A stretch of 64,000 bases of DNA from an uncultured Candidatus Peregrinibacteria bacterium (GCA_903854335.1 CAINVY010000005.1:62001-126000); one strand, 5' to 3'. Positions 17,023 to 27,044 are shown, counted from the first letter of the stretch. The notes: generated by a model from the letters alone, not told the origin. Numbers and translations are program-made.

Positions 17023-18372
17023 TCAAACACGGGCTTTGACGAGCGCGGCAGGAGCCTTGCCAATTGTCTTTTCATTCGGCAGAAGCCGAAGCGTCTGCGG
17101 ATGAATCCAACGGCCCGGATTGGCATTAATCTGCTCGCCGTTTGGCATGTCGAACCACTCTTTTCCAGGTACATGGCTCATTCCTCCACCCGAAATAGCA
17201 AGCACCGCTGGTTCCCGCGCATCAGTAACCACAAGACGTCCCCCCTTATCCTTTTTAATCTTTGCAGGGATGAGCTTCTGACTCTTCTTCGAAACGACTT
17301 TGCAAGACAGTTCGTTCCCCACCGATAAGCCATCAAGAGCCTGCTTCACCCGATTCTCTGAGTAGGCATGAATGTACATGGGACGAGAGGTAGGAAGTTC
17401 CACATTGGATTTATTCTGCTCGCCTTCGAGTACCACGCTTGGGTTTCTACTGGGTCCATACGCTCTCGGAACCGAAGACGTGAGAACTTTGAACATCCCC
17501 CCCTTATCAATGTACAAAAGGAAATTCGCACCGGTATCGGTGGTAAGTTCAATCGTTTTCTCTTTGTGTTTTGCACAGAGATCCGTGAGCCACGGTTTTC
17601 CATAGAGAATGTTGTCAATTTTGTCAGGATGCGTCGCCTTTCCAATGAGCGCAGCCTCCGTCATCCAACCCGTCTCCTTCTCATGAACGATCTTGTCAGC
17701 AGTCGTTCTAAAATTGCCAATTTCATCAATCCAATATTTTTGCGTCGCCTTATCCAAGGGCTTCATATCCCTCGTCAGATTTTTGAGCGCCTTCTCTGCC
17801 GCTTCGGGATCGACTCCAAATATGGCGAGAAATACATCTTCTTGTTTCAGGGGCACACCCCAACGTGCTGCGATGACATCAACTATCGATTGAGCGATAG
17901 CATGTTTCTCTGGGCTTTGATCCTCTTCCCTTTCACCCATTTTTCGCAATATTTCCGTTATTTCTCCCTGCAGATCCTCAAGTTGCTTTGCCAAATTTTC
18001 CAGAGTGGCAGAGGACGATCCGAATGTGTCTTCACGACGCTTCTGATTGTCATCTTCAAACGTCTTTATATTTTTATTCAAATCTCGATTTTTATCGGCA
18101 TACTTGCGCCCTGCACGAAGAGCCCAGTCACGAAAACCTTGCTGCACATCAGTACGGGTTCGCTGATGTTCCTCAAGAATTTTCATCTGATCAACGATTT
18201 CTTTCCGCTTGATGATTGCGGATTTAATTTGCTCAAGATGTAACTCAGGCGACTTTTCGACAGCCTTTGCCGCTCTCGCTCTGGTCTCTACAATCAAAGG
18301 ATTAACCGAAGAAGGTGGCAGCGAAGGCGCAGCATCTGGAATTGCTCCGACTTCTGGCATTTTTTTTGTCAT
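17023..18372 (-). CDS. 449-residue protein of unknown function (orphan cluster gene 1)
   Basis: A Pro-rich N-terminus and an extended coiled coil (about residues 35-150) are followed by a folded C-terminal region of mixed alpha/beta character containing GKPWLTDLC, YIDKGGMFKV and two Gly-rich turns (AISGGGMSHVPG). No catalytic signature recognised. It heads the minus-strand cluster behind a near-consensus promoter. Composition is more AT-rich than the housekeeping genes around it. Confidence 0.7.
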   Translation of the reverse strand: MTKKMPEVGAIPDAAPSLPPSSVNPLIVETRARAAKAVEKSPELHLEQIKSAIIKRKEIVDQMKILEEHQRTRTDVQQGFRDWALRAGRKYADKNRDLNKNIKTFEDDNQKRREDTFGSSSATLENLAKQLEDLQGEITEILRKMGEREEDQSPEKHAIAQSIVDVIAARWGVPLKQEDVFLAIFGVDPEAAEKALKNLTRDMKPLDKATQKYWIDEIGNFRTTADKIVHEKETGWMTEAALIGKATHPDKIDNILYGKPWLTDLCAKHKEKTIELTTDTGANFLLYIDKGGMFKVLTSSVPRAYGPSRNPSVVLEGEQNKSNVELPTSRPMYIHAYSENRVKQALDGLSVGNELSCKVVSKKSQKLIPAKIKKDKGGRLVVTDAREPAVLAISGGGMSHVPGKEWFDMPNGEQINANPGRWIHPQTLRLLPNEKTIGKAPAALVKARV

Positions 18373-18399
18373 ATATATATGGGGTAGAGAACTCGCATA

Positions 18400-18428
18400 A
18401 TTTTACTATTATTTCTTGTTTTTGTCAA
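18400..18428 (-). promoter_or_regulatory. strong promoter of the orphan cluster
   Basis: Minus strand TTGACA (18428-18423), 17-nt spacer, TAAAAT (18405-18400), with the ATG at 18372; the leader is about 20 nt. Confidence 0.75.
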
Positions 18429-18504
18429 TCTACCCATACATCATACTTTTGCGAATAATCTCAATATTCAATGAGATATCTTCGAATCGATTCACATGGA
18501 AGCC

Positions 18505-20979
18505 TCAAAGAAGCTTTCTCCCTACAAAGAATTTTATGACCTTCGTCACAATAAACATCAGACCGATCGAAACGATGGGGAGATAAGGAAGAACCGAAAG
18601 CGTCGAGCCGGCCGCTCCATCACCAGACGTAATATCGGCAAGATAAGGATTTTGAAATTTCTTCGAAAAAGACGAAAACGATGCCCGCGCTCTTGATGAT
18701 TTCTCTGCCGTCATTCTGCTGGTATATGTAAATTTCTTCAAGCTACTTGAATTCTTCTTTAGCGCTGTTTGTTGAGCATTACTCCGAACTGAATTTGTAC
18801 TCTTCTGCTGGCTCAAGTCCACAGAAAATTCATTCTTCACCCCCGGAGTCAGAATGTTCGTCCACGCAAAAGTTCCATCATCTTTCCTGGCATAGGAGTA
18901 GCCGTCCTTCGCTCGATCGTAAGAAACACTCTGGACAATCGATGTTCCCGTTCCAACCAAGCGCGGAGCAAGGAGCAGAAGTTTCCCACCCTCATTCCCA
19001 AGGGGAATCCCCGTAGAACTCCGCAGGAGTGTGAGATATCCATCAGGAGGAATCTCCGATGTGCCAAGATCATACGAGCTCACTCTGCTCAAACCTGAGG
19101 AAAGAATCCAACTACAAAGCGAAATTGTCTGATCCGTGAGATTTCGCAGTTCCACCCACTCCCCTGCTCGGTCATCACCTTGGGGATTTGGCAAAATTTC
19201 ATTGATCACGACGCCACTCGCACTGCTCGTAACACATGCCAAACTCGAGACGGAAAAAACTGACGACGAACTCGAAACGTACTGTGCATTCGCGATGATG
19301 CCGCTCGTCGCATACGTCGTCGAAGAATCCGGAAGAACTTCCACAATCTGTTGCTGTGTCGCTGTAGTACCACACGCATTCGTCATGGTGGCACTTACGG
19401 TATACAGACCTACATCCTCGAATGCATGAGAGGGAGGATTGCAGCTGTCGCTGTCCTTCCCGTCTCCGAAGGAGATGGCGCAATTCATCGGCCCGCCGAA
19501 GCCGGGCGCAGACGTCACGGAGAAATTCGCCGTGACGTGCCCGACCCCACTCGTCACTCCTGACTGAAGATAAAGAGAAGGATTCCAGGAAGGCTGTCCA
19601 TTGGCCGCTCCTTCCGTCGGGAAGCAAAGCTCTCCTGCGACCTCAGAGTTCTTCCCGAGCAATCCGAAGCTCACTCCTTCCGGAAGGCTCGGATAAGACA
19701 GCAAACCCAGAACGAATCCATTTTTCTTTAGCGTTATCGTCCCACCTGCATGATTGAACGTAAAGTTCGTATTTGTCTTCCGAAATGAAAGATACTCACC
19801 GGGGAGAAGCGTTCCCGACCCGGGCAGCGAAAATTCGTGGGATCCGTACGTAAGAGTCCATCCTCGAAGATCGACTTCACCGCTCCCCGTATTGCCCACT
19901 TCCACAAAACTCGACATATCCACGCCCACCGGATCAGGGAAGACTTCCGTAATGCGAAGCGAAGAGCCGGAGGAAGCCGAAGATGCCGACGAATCCGAGG
20001 AAATCGAGGAAGAAGTGCTGCTGCCTGAGCCACTGCTAAAATCCTGCGAACTCCTGGAGGATCCAGTACCTGATATTGGCTTTGATAAGGGCTCAACCTG
20101 AATTAAAACACCTGACGAATATCTCCCGATTGCATCGAGAGATCTGAGCGTCACATGAAAACCGCTGCCGTAAGGAATCCGTGTAATTTCCGCTCCGGTC
20201 GCATGAGCAGGAAGCAGAAGACTTGATGATCCGGACGGGAGAACCGGATCAAAACTTAGTGTTTGGGAAATTATGTTTTGAGAGACGGAGGCAATCCAAC
20301 GGAGAAGAAGTGTTGGTGAACCGTTCTCGTCAAACCACGACCAAAGGAAATTCGTAGCATCAATCGGAGGAGGAACGATGATTGTCGGGCCGAATCCCGG
20401 AGTTCCAAGATCGGTCGCACCCGCATCGAATCCTTTGCTCTCCGTCGCCGTTCTCCAATTGCTTTCGGATGTGCCGGGCTGACGAATATCGATGCGCTCC
20501 ATGCTGGCCTTAGGTCCACCTCCTGAAGGATTGGATCCCGCGAAAGGCGTGCCAACGCCATCATCCACTTCATCCATGATGCTCCCGCTCGCATCGCGCA
20601 GCCGCAGCAGCAACTTGGTATTGAGAAGCGACATGGCAGATGTGACAAAGGCGGGTTCAGCGAGCAATTTTGAGCTGTCCGAATGATAGTGACTGACAAT
20701 CGCAAACGCCCCATTGGCGATAACGGCACCGGAGCCGAAACGGTAAAGCTCCTTCTCCTTTCCGTTGGAATCGAGGGAATTAAGGGTCCAACCGCCAAGC
20801 GCCGTCGAACCCGATGCAGAGTCGAACCCCGCGATCTCCACCCATTCGTCCGCAGTCGAGAGGCTGCTCCCCATCCACATCACCTCCGAGATGGCAGCTT
20901 TGGCCAATACTTGCTCACTGCCGCAGAAAGAAACCGCAATGAGACTCAGAAACCAATAGAAAACGGTACGCATGTGCAT
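18505..20979 (-). CDS. secreted lamin-tail/PKD-domain surface protein
   Basis: About 824 residues. Signal peptide at the N-terminus (MRTVFYWFLSLIAVSF...VLA). Three lamin-tail-like domains can be recognised by the NEI/EVM...EWVE(L/I)...L.GW.L pattern: after the signal peptide (AISEVMWMG..ADEWVEI), in the middle (ITEVFPDPVG..SSFVEV) and near the C-terminus (INEILPNPQGDDRAGEWVEL). A Ser-rich linker precedes the second, and a PKD-like module (SFGDGKDSDSC...AFEDVGLYTVSATM) lies between the second and third. One C-terminal membrane span (LSVLPYLPIVSIGLMFIV) anchors it. The start could be 20979 or 20973. LTD proteins are frequent in CPR genomes; a role in adhesion or cell-surface structure is inferred. 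Confidence 0.85.
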   Translation of the reverse strand: MHMRTVFYWFLSLIAVSFCGSEQVLAKAAISEVMWMGSSLSTADEWVEIAGFDSASGSTALGGWTLNSLDSNGKEKELYRFGSGAVIANGAFAIVSHYHSDSSKLLAEPAFVTSAMSLLNTKLLLRLRDASGSIMDEVDDGVGTPFAGSNPSGGGPKASMERIDIRQPGTSESNWRTATESKGFDAGATDLGTPGFGPTIIVPPPIDATNFLWSWFDENGSPTLLLRWIASVSQNIISQTLSFDPVLPSGSSSLLLPAHATGAEITRIPYGSGFHVTLRSLDAIGRYSSGVLIQVEPLSKPISGTGSSRSSQDFSSGSGSSTSSSISSDSSASSASSGSSLRITEVFPDPVGVDMSSFVEVGNTGSGEVDLRGWTLTYGSHEFSLPGSGTLLPGEYLSFRKTNTNFTFNHAGGTITLKKNGFVLGLLSYPSLPEGVSFGLLGKNSEVAGELCFPTEGAANGQPSWNPSLYLQSGVTSGVGHVTANFSVTSAPGFGGPMNCAISFGDGKDSDSCNPPSHAFEDVGLYTVSATMTNACGTTATQQQIVEVLPDSSTTYATSGIIANAQYVSSSSSVFSVSSLACVTSSASGVVINEILPNPQGDDRAGEWVELRNLTDQTISLCSWILSSGLSRVSSYDLGTSEIPPDGYLTLLRSSTGIPLGNEGGKLLLLAPRLVGTGTSIVQSVSYDRAKDGYSYARKDDGTFAWTNILTPGVKNEFSVDLSQQKSTNSVRSNAQQTALKKNSSSLKKFTYTSRMTAEKSSRARASFSSFSKKFQNPYLADITSGDGAAGSTLSVLPYLPIVSIGLMFIVTKVIKFFVGRKLL

Positions 20980-21324
20980 GTGCCTAGAAAACCATGCCAA
21001 GAGCCTGCACAGCAGAGAGCCGGGCGCAGATGGCTACAGGTCGCTCTTCCTTCTTGGCTCTCTCAAGCGAGAAATATTGTGTTCTTCCTCTCGCAAGAAC
21101 GGATGAGAAGGAGCGAATCAAAATCTTTCGCTCCGGAAAGCCGGAAAATCGTATTTTCTCGCGTGCAAAGTATTGTGAGTGTATAATGGCACTATCCCAT
21201 TCCTCTGACTCAACTTCTTTCGACTTCACGTGTCATCTCGTTCGCTCCGTCTTCGGCTAGAGAGCAATACCTGAGTCTCTTCTAAGGAATGGCAGGATTT
21301 CCTATTCCCTGCCCCTCATGCCAT

Positions 21325-22881
21325 ATGGAAACCATCATCTTTCTTGCGCTGCTTTGTGGCGGCCTTCTCCTTGGACTGATCATCGGTTGGTTCTGGTTCG
21401 CCAAGGGTGAGAAGATCTCTTCCACGCTGCAAGCGAAAATCAACGAACAGGAACGAAACCTCACGAAGCTCGAATCGCGATTGAACGAAGCGAAGAGCGA
21501 AATCAAAACCGCGGAGTCGGAAGCGAAATCTTCCGCCAAGGAAATTTTGAGCGAAGCGAGAGTGCATGCCACGGAAATGGAAGCCAAGGTGGAGAAGGAG
21601 CTTGGTAGAATCGAGGAGAAGGAGAAGACGCTCGACGAGAAAGCGAAGGAAGTCGAACGACAGCGCGACGTCCTCTCGAAACAAATGGAGGACGTGACCG
21701 CGACGAAGCAGGAGCTTTCCGAGGCGAGCCAGAAGCATCGCGAAGCGCTCGAGAAAGTCGCGAAGCTCTCCGAGGAACAGGCGAAAGACATTCTCCTGAA
21801 GGAGTACGAGAAGGAGTTCTCGGAATTCTTCGCGAAGCAAATCAAGCTCAAGCATCAGGAAATGGAGAGCGAGTATGAAGAGAAGGCGAAGAATCTCATG
21901 GCGGAAGCGATGCAACGTTTCGGATCAGAAGTGGCGAGCGAGTCGACCGCGACCGTCGTCCAGCTTCCCTCGGATGACATCAAAGGAAAGATCATCGGGA
22001 AAGAGGGGCGCAACATCACGGCCTTTGAAGCCGCCACGGGCGTCGACGTCATCATCGATGATACGCCGGGCGCCATCGTGCTCTCGGGCTTCGACCTTGT
22101 CCGTCGCTACGTCGCGAAGCTCTCCATGGAGAAACTGATCCAGGACGGCCGCATCCAACCGGCCCGCATCGAGGAAGTCGTCTTAAAGGTAAAGGAACAA
22201 GTGGGAAAGATGATGCTCGAATTCGGAAAGCGCGCCACCGAGGAGCTCGGCATCGCCGGCTACCCGCAAGATCTTCTGAAAGTCATCGGACGATTGCGTT
22301 TCCGCACCAGCTACGGCCAGAACGTGCTCAAGCACTCCGTGGAAATGGCGCACATCGGACGCATGCTTGCGGAGGAAATCGGCGCGGACGTGCAGACGGT
22401 CGTCGAAGGCTGTCTCCTCCACGACATCGGCAAAGCGCTTGACCATGAGGTGACCGGCACGCACGTCGAGATCGGCGTCGAGATCTGCAAGCGCTTCAAG
22501 GTGCGACCCGAAGTGATCCACTGCGTCGCGGCCCATCACGAGGACACGCCGATCAACTCACCGGAAGCATTCGTCGTCGCCGCCGCAGATGCGATCTCCG
22601 GAGCGAGGCCGGGCGCGAGAAAGGAATCGATCGAAGAGTACTTCAAGCGTCTCAAGGCGCTCGAGGACGTAGCGAAGTCCTTCGAAGGAGTCTCACGCGC
22701 ATTCGCCGTGTCTGCCGGTCGCGAAATCCGCATCTACGTCGACACGAAGAAGATCGACGACCTCGGTCAGCAAAAGCTCGCCAAGGACATCGCGAAGAAG
22801 GTCGAAGAGGAACTGACGTATCCCGGAGTGATCAAAGTGAATGTGATTCGGGAGCGAAGAATCGAGGAGATGGCAAAGTAA
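21325..22881 (+). CDS. rny: ribonuclease Y
   Basis: 518 residues, the normal length for this membrane-bound endoribonuclease of mRNA decay. In order: an N-terminal membrane helix (METIIFLALLCGGLLLGLIIGWFWF), a long coiled coil (about 30-195), a KH domain with IIGKEGRNI near residue 225, and an HD domain with the metal-binding HDIGKALDHE near residue 365. ATG 21325 was preferred over 21289 because it starts directly with the membrane helix, as in other RNase Y proteins. Confidence 0.95.
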   Translation: METIIFLALLCGGLLLGLIIGWFWFAKGEKISSTLQAKINEQERNLTKLESRLNEAKSEIKTAESEAKSSAKEILSEARVHATEMEAKVEKELGRIEEKEKTLDEKAKEVERQRDVLSKQMEDVTATKQELSEASQKHREALEKVAKLSEEQAKDILLKEYEKEFSEFFAKQIKLKHQEMESEYEEKAKNLMAEAMQRFGSEVASESTATVVQLPSDDIKGKIIGKEGRNITAFEAATGVDVIIDDTPGAIVLSGFDLVRRYVAKLSMEKLIQDGRIQPARIEEVVLKVKEQVGKMMLEFGKRATEELGIAGYPQDLLKVIGRLRFRTSYGQNVLKHSVEMAHIGRMLAEEIGADVQTVVEGCLLHDIGKALDHEVTGTHVEIGVEICKRFKVRPEVIHCVAAHHEDTPINSPEAFVVAAADAISGARPGARKESIEEYFKRLKALEDVAKSFEGVSRAFAVSAGREIRIYVDTKKIDDLGQQKLAKDIAKKVEEELTYPGVIKVNVIRERRIEEMAK

Positions 22882-22957
22882 AAGAAACCCAATGAATCCG
22901 AGGAATCCAAGGAATGTCCGAACTCCACTCCTTGGTTTCTTTGGTTTCCTTCGAAAC

Positions 22958-23908
22958 TTAATCAGCAAGAACATATCTCCTTCCTCTCTTCTTGATCAGA
23001 GAATCGGCCGCAAGTTTCTCAAAAATTCCACGCAGCCACTCTTCGTGCTCCTCCGCGTCCCAATCGATACAGACGTGCGCGCCGATCTCATCGAGGAATG
23101 CGGGCTGCGTATGGTCGCGGAGGAATTCGATCACACGGCCGCGGATGATGCGATTGGGAACGAACCTCCCCGCAATTTCGCGCCCGGGTTCGCGAAAGAG
23201 CGGTAGGCGATGAGCGGTGAGCGGTGAGCGAACACTGAAAGCAGCTTTGCATGTTTTCTTAAGGGGACAAACGTTGCACTTGGGACTTCGCTTCGTGCAG
23301 ACAAGCGAACCGAAGTCCATCAGAGCGGCATGCCACGAAGACGCATGATCCACTTCGTTCAAAACTTGCTGCGCCGTATCGAGCAGGATCTTGTCGCTCT
23401 TCTTCCATGTCCCGTCGCGCTTCTCCGCGCCAAAGAAGACGCGATGGAGAATGCGGCGGATGTTCGTGTCGAGGCAGGGAGCGGGAACATCGAATGCGAA
23501 ATTCAAGATGGCCGCAGCGGTGTACGCTCCGATCCCTTTAATTGAGAGAAGTTCCTCCTCTTTCTTGGGGAACCTTCCATCAAAGTCTTGAACAATTTTT
23601 TTCGCCGCATCTCGCAATCTCAGCGCCCGGGAATTGTATCCCATCCCCCTCCACGCAAGGAGCACATCCTTGTTCGAGGCAGCCGCCAGATGTTGGAGTC
23701 GAGGAAATTCGCGTATGAACCGACGAAATACCACTTCCACGCGCTGCACTTGGGTTTGTTGGAGCATCACCTCGGATACCAAAATGAGGTACGCGCGCTG
23801 CGTATCGTTTCTGATCTTCAGATCGCGCCAAGGAAGAATGCGCTTGTGTCGCGAAAACCAATCGTTGATTTTTGACGCAAAAACCGAATACGGTCGACGC
23901 TGATGCAC
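22958..23908 (-). CDS. mutY: A/G-specific adenine glycosylase (MutY type, without NUDIX-like domain)
   Basis: About 316 residues from the likely GTG start at 23908; in-frame ATGs at 23974 and 24010 would add residues that do not look like the family. It removes adenine mispaired with 8-oxoG. Landmarks: ILPWR, catalytic Glu in SEVMLQQTQV, the helix-hairpin-helix LLSIKGIGAYTAAAI, the catalytic Asp in CLDTNIRRIL, and a [4Fe-4S] site spaced C-x6-C-x2-C-x5-C (CTKRSPKCNVCPLKKTC). The C-terminal ~90 residues look like a small winged helix, not the MutT-like 8-oxoG domain, as in short actinobacterial-type MutY. Convergent with rny. Confidence 0.85.
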   Translation of the reverse strand: MHQRRPYSVFASKINDWFSRHKRILPWRDLKIRNDTQRAYLILVSEVMLQQTQVQRVEVVFRRFIREFPRLQHLAAASNKDVLLAWRGMGYNSRALRLRDAAKKIVQDFDGRFPKKEEELLSIKGIGAYTAAAILNFAFDVPAPCLDTNIRRILHRVFFGAEKRDGTWKKSDKILLDTAQQVLNEVDHASSWHAALMDFGSLVCTKRSPKCNVCPLKKTCKAAFSVRSPLTAHRLPLFREPGREIAGRFVPNRIIRGRVIEFLRDHTQPAFLDEIGAHVCIDWDAEEHEEWLRGIFEKLAADSLIKKRGRRYVLAD

Positions 23909-24073
23909 CGATGCATCGTAGCAAAGACACCGACATCCGGAGACATGAAGAGTGAATAGGTGGAGAAACGACAAATTCATGGATATTTTGGCCTTCCGCT
24001 GAGGAAACATTTTTCAGATTAGACCACTTCCAGCTTCGGGTTTCGCCTTCTATACTCTCTCGTCAGTTCTTCT

Positions 24074-24952
24074 ATGAAGGTCGACTACCACGTCCATCCG
24101 AACCTCCGTGGCGAGAATACTTCCAGACGTCTTAAGGCGATCTGGAAGGCACTTCATCAGAAGCACATCGACGCCATCGTCTGTGCGGAACATACCTTTA
24201 AAGATGCTCCCGCAGCGTACCGCGCCCTGACGGCGGCAAGACCCGGTAATGCACGGACGCACGTGTTTCCGGGGGCGGAGCTGGTCGCAAAGGATTGCCG
24301 CGGCATCGATGTCATCGCCTTCGCCGAACACGATTGGTATGCCGAGCATCCTCGCCTCCTCGAACCCTACGCGATGACGCTGCGCGAGATGCTTTGCTAT
24401 CTGAAGAATTCCGACCTCCACTACTTCATCCCCCATCCGCTTGCCGTCGGCTCGACACTCCCCGGACTCTTCCCAACTGATGCGGAGATGCAAAGCTTCC
24501 TCGAATCGGTGCCCGCGTTCGAGGCGTTCAATGCGTCTTTCCTTCTCCTCGAGCACCTCTTTCAGTATCCCCTGCTCCGACCGCTGCTCAAACGCTTCCG
24601 TCATCGCTTGCGCACGGGAGCCAGCGTGGATCTTCAGCGCTATCAAAAACCGACGCATACCTTCCTCGCGGTGGGATCGGATGCGCACCATCCTTGGGAA
24701 ATAGGATTCTGTCTCGAGATTCCCAGTGACGGCACGGAGAGTCGCCACGAGGTGTTCCAGAAACTCACGACCAACACCGTCTTAAACACCCTGCATTTCC
24801 CACGATTCAAATGGATCATCTCGCGTCTGCTCGCCATGGCATGGACGACGAGCTGCGAGGGACTGATGCGACGGGAATTGCGTCGGGAGCTCAAGGATCA
24901 ACAATCTTTCTGCGACGATTCCCTTGCGCTCCACACAGAGTTTCCCTCTTAA
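24074..24952 (+). CDS. PHP-domain metal-dependent phosphoesterase
   Basis: 292 residues. The N-terminal YHVHPN, CAEHT near residue 39, FIPHPL near 130 and GSDAHHPWEIG near 210 supply the His/Asp/Glu metal ligands of the PHP fold (polymerase-and-histidinol-phosphatase). The chain is longer than the RNase AM/YciV type and the substrate is unknown. TATACT lies 17 nt upstream of the ATG. It stands between mutY and tuf on the plus strand. Confidence 0.8.
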   Translation: MKVDYHVHPNLRGENTSRRLKAIWKALHQKHIDAIVCAEHTFKDAPAAYRALTAARPGNARTHVFPGAELVAKDCRGIDVIAFAEHDWYAEHPRLLEPYAMTLREMLCYLKNSDLHYFIPHPLAVGSTLPGLFPTDAEMQSFLESVPAFEAFNASFLLLEHLFQYPLLRPLLKRFRHRLRTGASVDLQRYQKPTHTFLAVGSDAHHPWEIGFCLEIPSDGTESRHEVFQKLTTNTVLNTLHFPRFKWIISRLLAMAWTTSCEGLMRRELRRELKDQQSFCDDSLALHTEFPS

Positions 24953-25010
24953 AGGAAGGCTCACGCACATCTCGACACGCAAAAATCGCTTCGGTTCCAT
25001 CAATCTGCTG

Positions 25011-25040
25011 TTGACGACCCTATGGCTTGTTCCCTAAACT
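25011..25040 (+). promoter_or_regulatory. promoter of tuf
   Basis: TTGACG (25011-25016), 18-nt spacer, TAAACT (25035-25040). The ~55-nt leader ends in a pyrimidine-rich run before the ATG and has no Shine-Dalgarno. Confidence 0.65.
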
Positions 25041-25101
25041 GCCCAGGCTCTCAAAGAGGCAGTGTATTTGTCACACCTCTCTCCCCTTTCCCTCCTTTCG
25101 T

Positions 25102-26283
25102 ATGGCAGACGCTAAAAAGTTTGATCGCTCCAAGGTGCACGTAAACGTTGGTACCATCGGTCACGTTGACCACGGGAAGACGACCCTCACGGCCGCACTT
25201 TCGCTTAATTTCTCGCCAGAGGGAGAGAAAAAAAGCTACGCCGATATCGATAATGCCCCCGAAGAGAAGGAGCGCGGCATTACGATTAACACCGCACACG
25301 TCGAGTACGAGTCGGCCACGCGCCACTACGCACACGTCGACTGTCCGGGGCACGCCGACTACGTTAAGAACATGATCACAGGCGCCGCCCAGATGGACGG
25401 AGCCATCCTCGTCGTCTCCGCAGCGGATGGACCGATGCCGCAGACTCGCGAGCACATCCTTCTCGCACGCCAGGTGAACGTACCGTACATCGTCGTCTTC
25501 CTTAATAAGTGCGACATGGTGAAGGATCCCGAGCTCATCGAGCTTGTCGAGTCCGAAGTGACGGAACTCCTCACGAAGTACGGATTCCCCGGCGACAAGA
25601 CGCCGATCATCCGCGGCAGCGCCCTCAAGGCACTCGAAGGCGATGCGAACGAGATCGCAAATCTCAAGAAACTCCTCGACGCTCTCGATACCTACATCCC
25701 CGATCCCAAGCGCGAGACGGATAAGCCTCTCCTGATGTCCGTAGAAGACGTCTTCTCCATCAAGGGCCGCGGCACAGTCGCCACGGGTCGTATCGACACC
25801 GGCATCGTGAACATCAACGATGAAGTGGAGATCGTCGGCATCCGCCCGACCAAGAAGACGGTCGTTACGGGCGTGGAAATGTTCCACAAGCTCCTCGACT
25901 CGGGCATGGCCGGAGACAACGTCGGACTTCTGCTCCGCGGCATTGAGCGCGAAGACATCGAGCGCGGCCAGGTCATCGCGAAGCCCGGTTCCATCACTCC
26001 GCACACGAACTTCGAATGTGAGATCTACGTCCTCACGAAAGAGGAAGGTGGCCGACACACCCCGTTCTTCAAGGGCTACAAGCCTCAGTTCTACATCCGC
26101 ACGACGGATGTAACGGGACAGGTTGAGCTTCCGGCCAACGTCGAAATGGTCATGCCGGGCGACAACCTCAAAGTGAACGTCGAGCTCGGTGCTCCGATCG
26201 CTCTCGAGGCCGGTACCCGCTTCGCCATGCGCGAAGGAGGCCGCACCGTCGGTTCGGGCGTCGTCACTAAAATCATAAAATAA
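25102..26283 (+). CDS. tuf: elongation factor Tu
   Basis: 393 residues, full length. Delivers aminoacyl-tRNA to the ribosome. GTPase motifs: GHVDHGKT (about 18-25), [14 protein letters not shown] and a GSALKAL segment; switch I ends [14 protein letters not shown]. Domains II and III are complete ([10 protein letters not shown]...MVMPGDN...[16 protein letters not shown]). It is followed by rpsJ, a remnant of the str/S10 arrangement, but fusA and rpsG are not directly upstream. Confidence 0.98.
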   Translation: MADAKKFDRSKVHVNVGTIGHVDHGKTTLTAALSLNFSPEGEKKSYADIDNAPEEKERGITINTAHVEYESATRHYAHVDCPGHADYVKNMITGAAQMDGAILVVSAADGPMPQTREHILLARQVNVPYIVVFLNKCDMVKDPELIELVESEVTELLTKYGFPGDKTPIIRGSALKALEGDANEIANLKKLLDALDTYIPDPKRETDKPLLMSVEDVFSIKGRGTVATGRIDTGIVNINDEVEIVGIRPTKKTVVTGVEMFHKLLDSGMAGDNVGLLLRGIEREDIERGQVIAKPGSITPHTNFECEIYVLTKEEGGRHTPFFKGYKPQFYIRTTDVTGQVELPANVEMVMPGDNLKVNVELGAPIALEAGTRFAMREGGRTVGSGVVTKIIK

Positions 26284-26288
26284 TTCCA

Positions 26289-26322
26289 TTGGTAGAGGCG
26301 TGACAAGTCACGCCTCTACCAA
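26289..26322. repeat. palindrome between tuf and rpsJ
   Basis: TTGGTAGAGGCGTGA, loop CAAG, perfect 15-bp complement. It resembles the GTAGAG..CTCTAC palindromes spread through many cyanobacterial and CPR genomes; it could also attenuate read-through into rpsJ. Confidence 0.7.
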
Positions 26323-26347
26323 GTATTGTTCTTTCCCTCTCCCGCTT

Positions 26348-26821
26348 ATGACTCCCGCATCCAAGAAACCCTCTCCCAAGAAGCCGGCGAAATCCGCGCC
26401 GAAGAAGGAGACGACGGACGTGAAAGTCAAAGCACATGTTTCGACGAAAGCAGAGAAGAAGGTGAGCCACGCGAGCACTGCTACCGCGAAGCCGGACACA
26501 AAGAAAGAGCCGAAGGTCTCTGTGATCCGCATCCGCCTCTCCGCGTTCGACCATACCGTCCTCGATGAGGCGGCCATGAAGATCGTAGAGACGGCTGAGC
26601 GATCTGGCGCCATCGTTCACGGCCCCATCCCGCTCCCCACTCAGATTCGCAAGTTCACCGTGAACCGCTCGACGTTCGTCCACAAGGACGCGCGCGATCA
26701 GTTCGAGATGCGCACGCACCGCCGACTCATCGATCTCTCCGAGACGACCTTCAAGACAGTCGAAAGTCTCCAGTCCCTCAGTCTTCCGAGCGGAGTTGAT
26801 ATCGAGATTAAGATGGGGTGA
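26348..26821 (+). CDS. rpsJ: 30S ribosomal protein uS10 with long Lys-rich N-terminal extension
   Basis: 157 residues against about 103 in most bacteria. The first ~55 residues are Lys/Ala/Pro-rich ([16 protein letters not shown]...). The S10 core starts at [13 protein letters not shown] and contains [38 protein letters not shown], a clear uS10 signature. It follows tuf by 64 nt with a palindrome between. The usual next gene, rplC, is absent: a small hypothetical gene and then rnc (opposite strand) follow. Confidence 0.95.
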   Translation: MTPASKKPSPKKPAKSAPKKETTDVKVKAHVSTKAEKKVSHASTATAKPDTKKEPKVSVIRIRLSAFDHTVLDEAAMKIVETAERSGAIVHGPIPLPTQIRKFTVNRSTFVHKDARDQFEMRTHRRLIDLSETTFKTVESLQSLSLPSGVDIEIKMG

Positions 26822-26831
26822 AATACCTTTG

Positions 26832-27044
26832 ATGTCACTCTATTTTGTCCGTGATTCTGAGCCAAAGACACGGTTTCATGATGGCTCTACTATCGGTTCA
26901 ATGTTAAGGCAGCAAGGTCTTTGTGTTTTAGCAACCGAAGTAGTTGCGAAGATTGATGTGTCTGACGAGGAAATCGAGAAGATTCGCCGCGCTCTAGCAG
27001 CGAAAGGTCTGACGCTGTTGGTGCCAGAAAAGAGTAGTGATTGA
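26832..27044 (+). CDS. small hypothetical protein
   Basis: 70 residues (MSLYFVRDSEPKTRF...), starting 10 nt after rpsJ, so probably co-transcribed. Predicted alpha/beta with an acidic helix (DVSDEEIEKIRRALAAKGL). More AT-rich than rpsJ and lacking any family I know. Confidence 0.5.
   Translation: MSLYFVRDSEPKTRFHDGSTIGSMLRQQGLCVLATEVVAKIDVSDEEIEKIRRALAAKGLTLLVPEKSSD

Noticed and set aside
25051-26289. 412-codon minus-strand frame
   Set aside because: Antisense to tuf.
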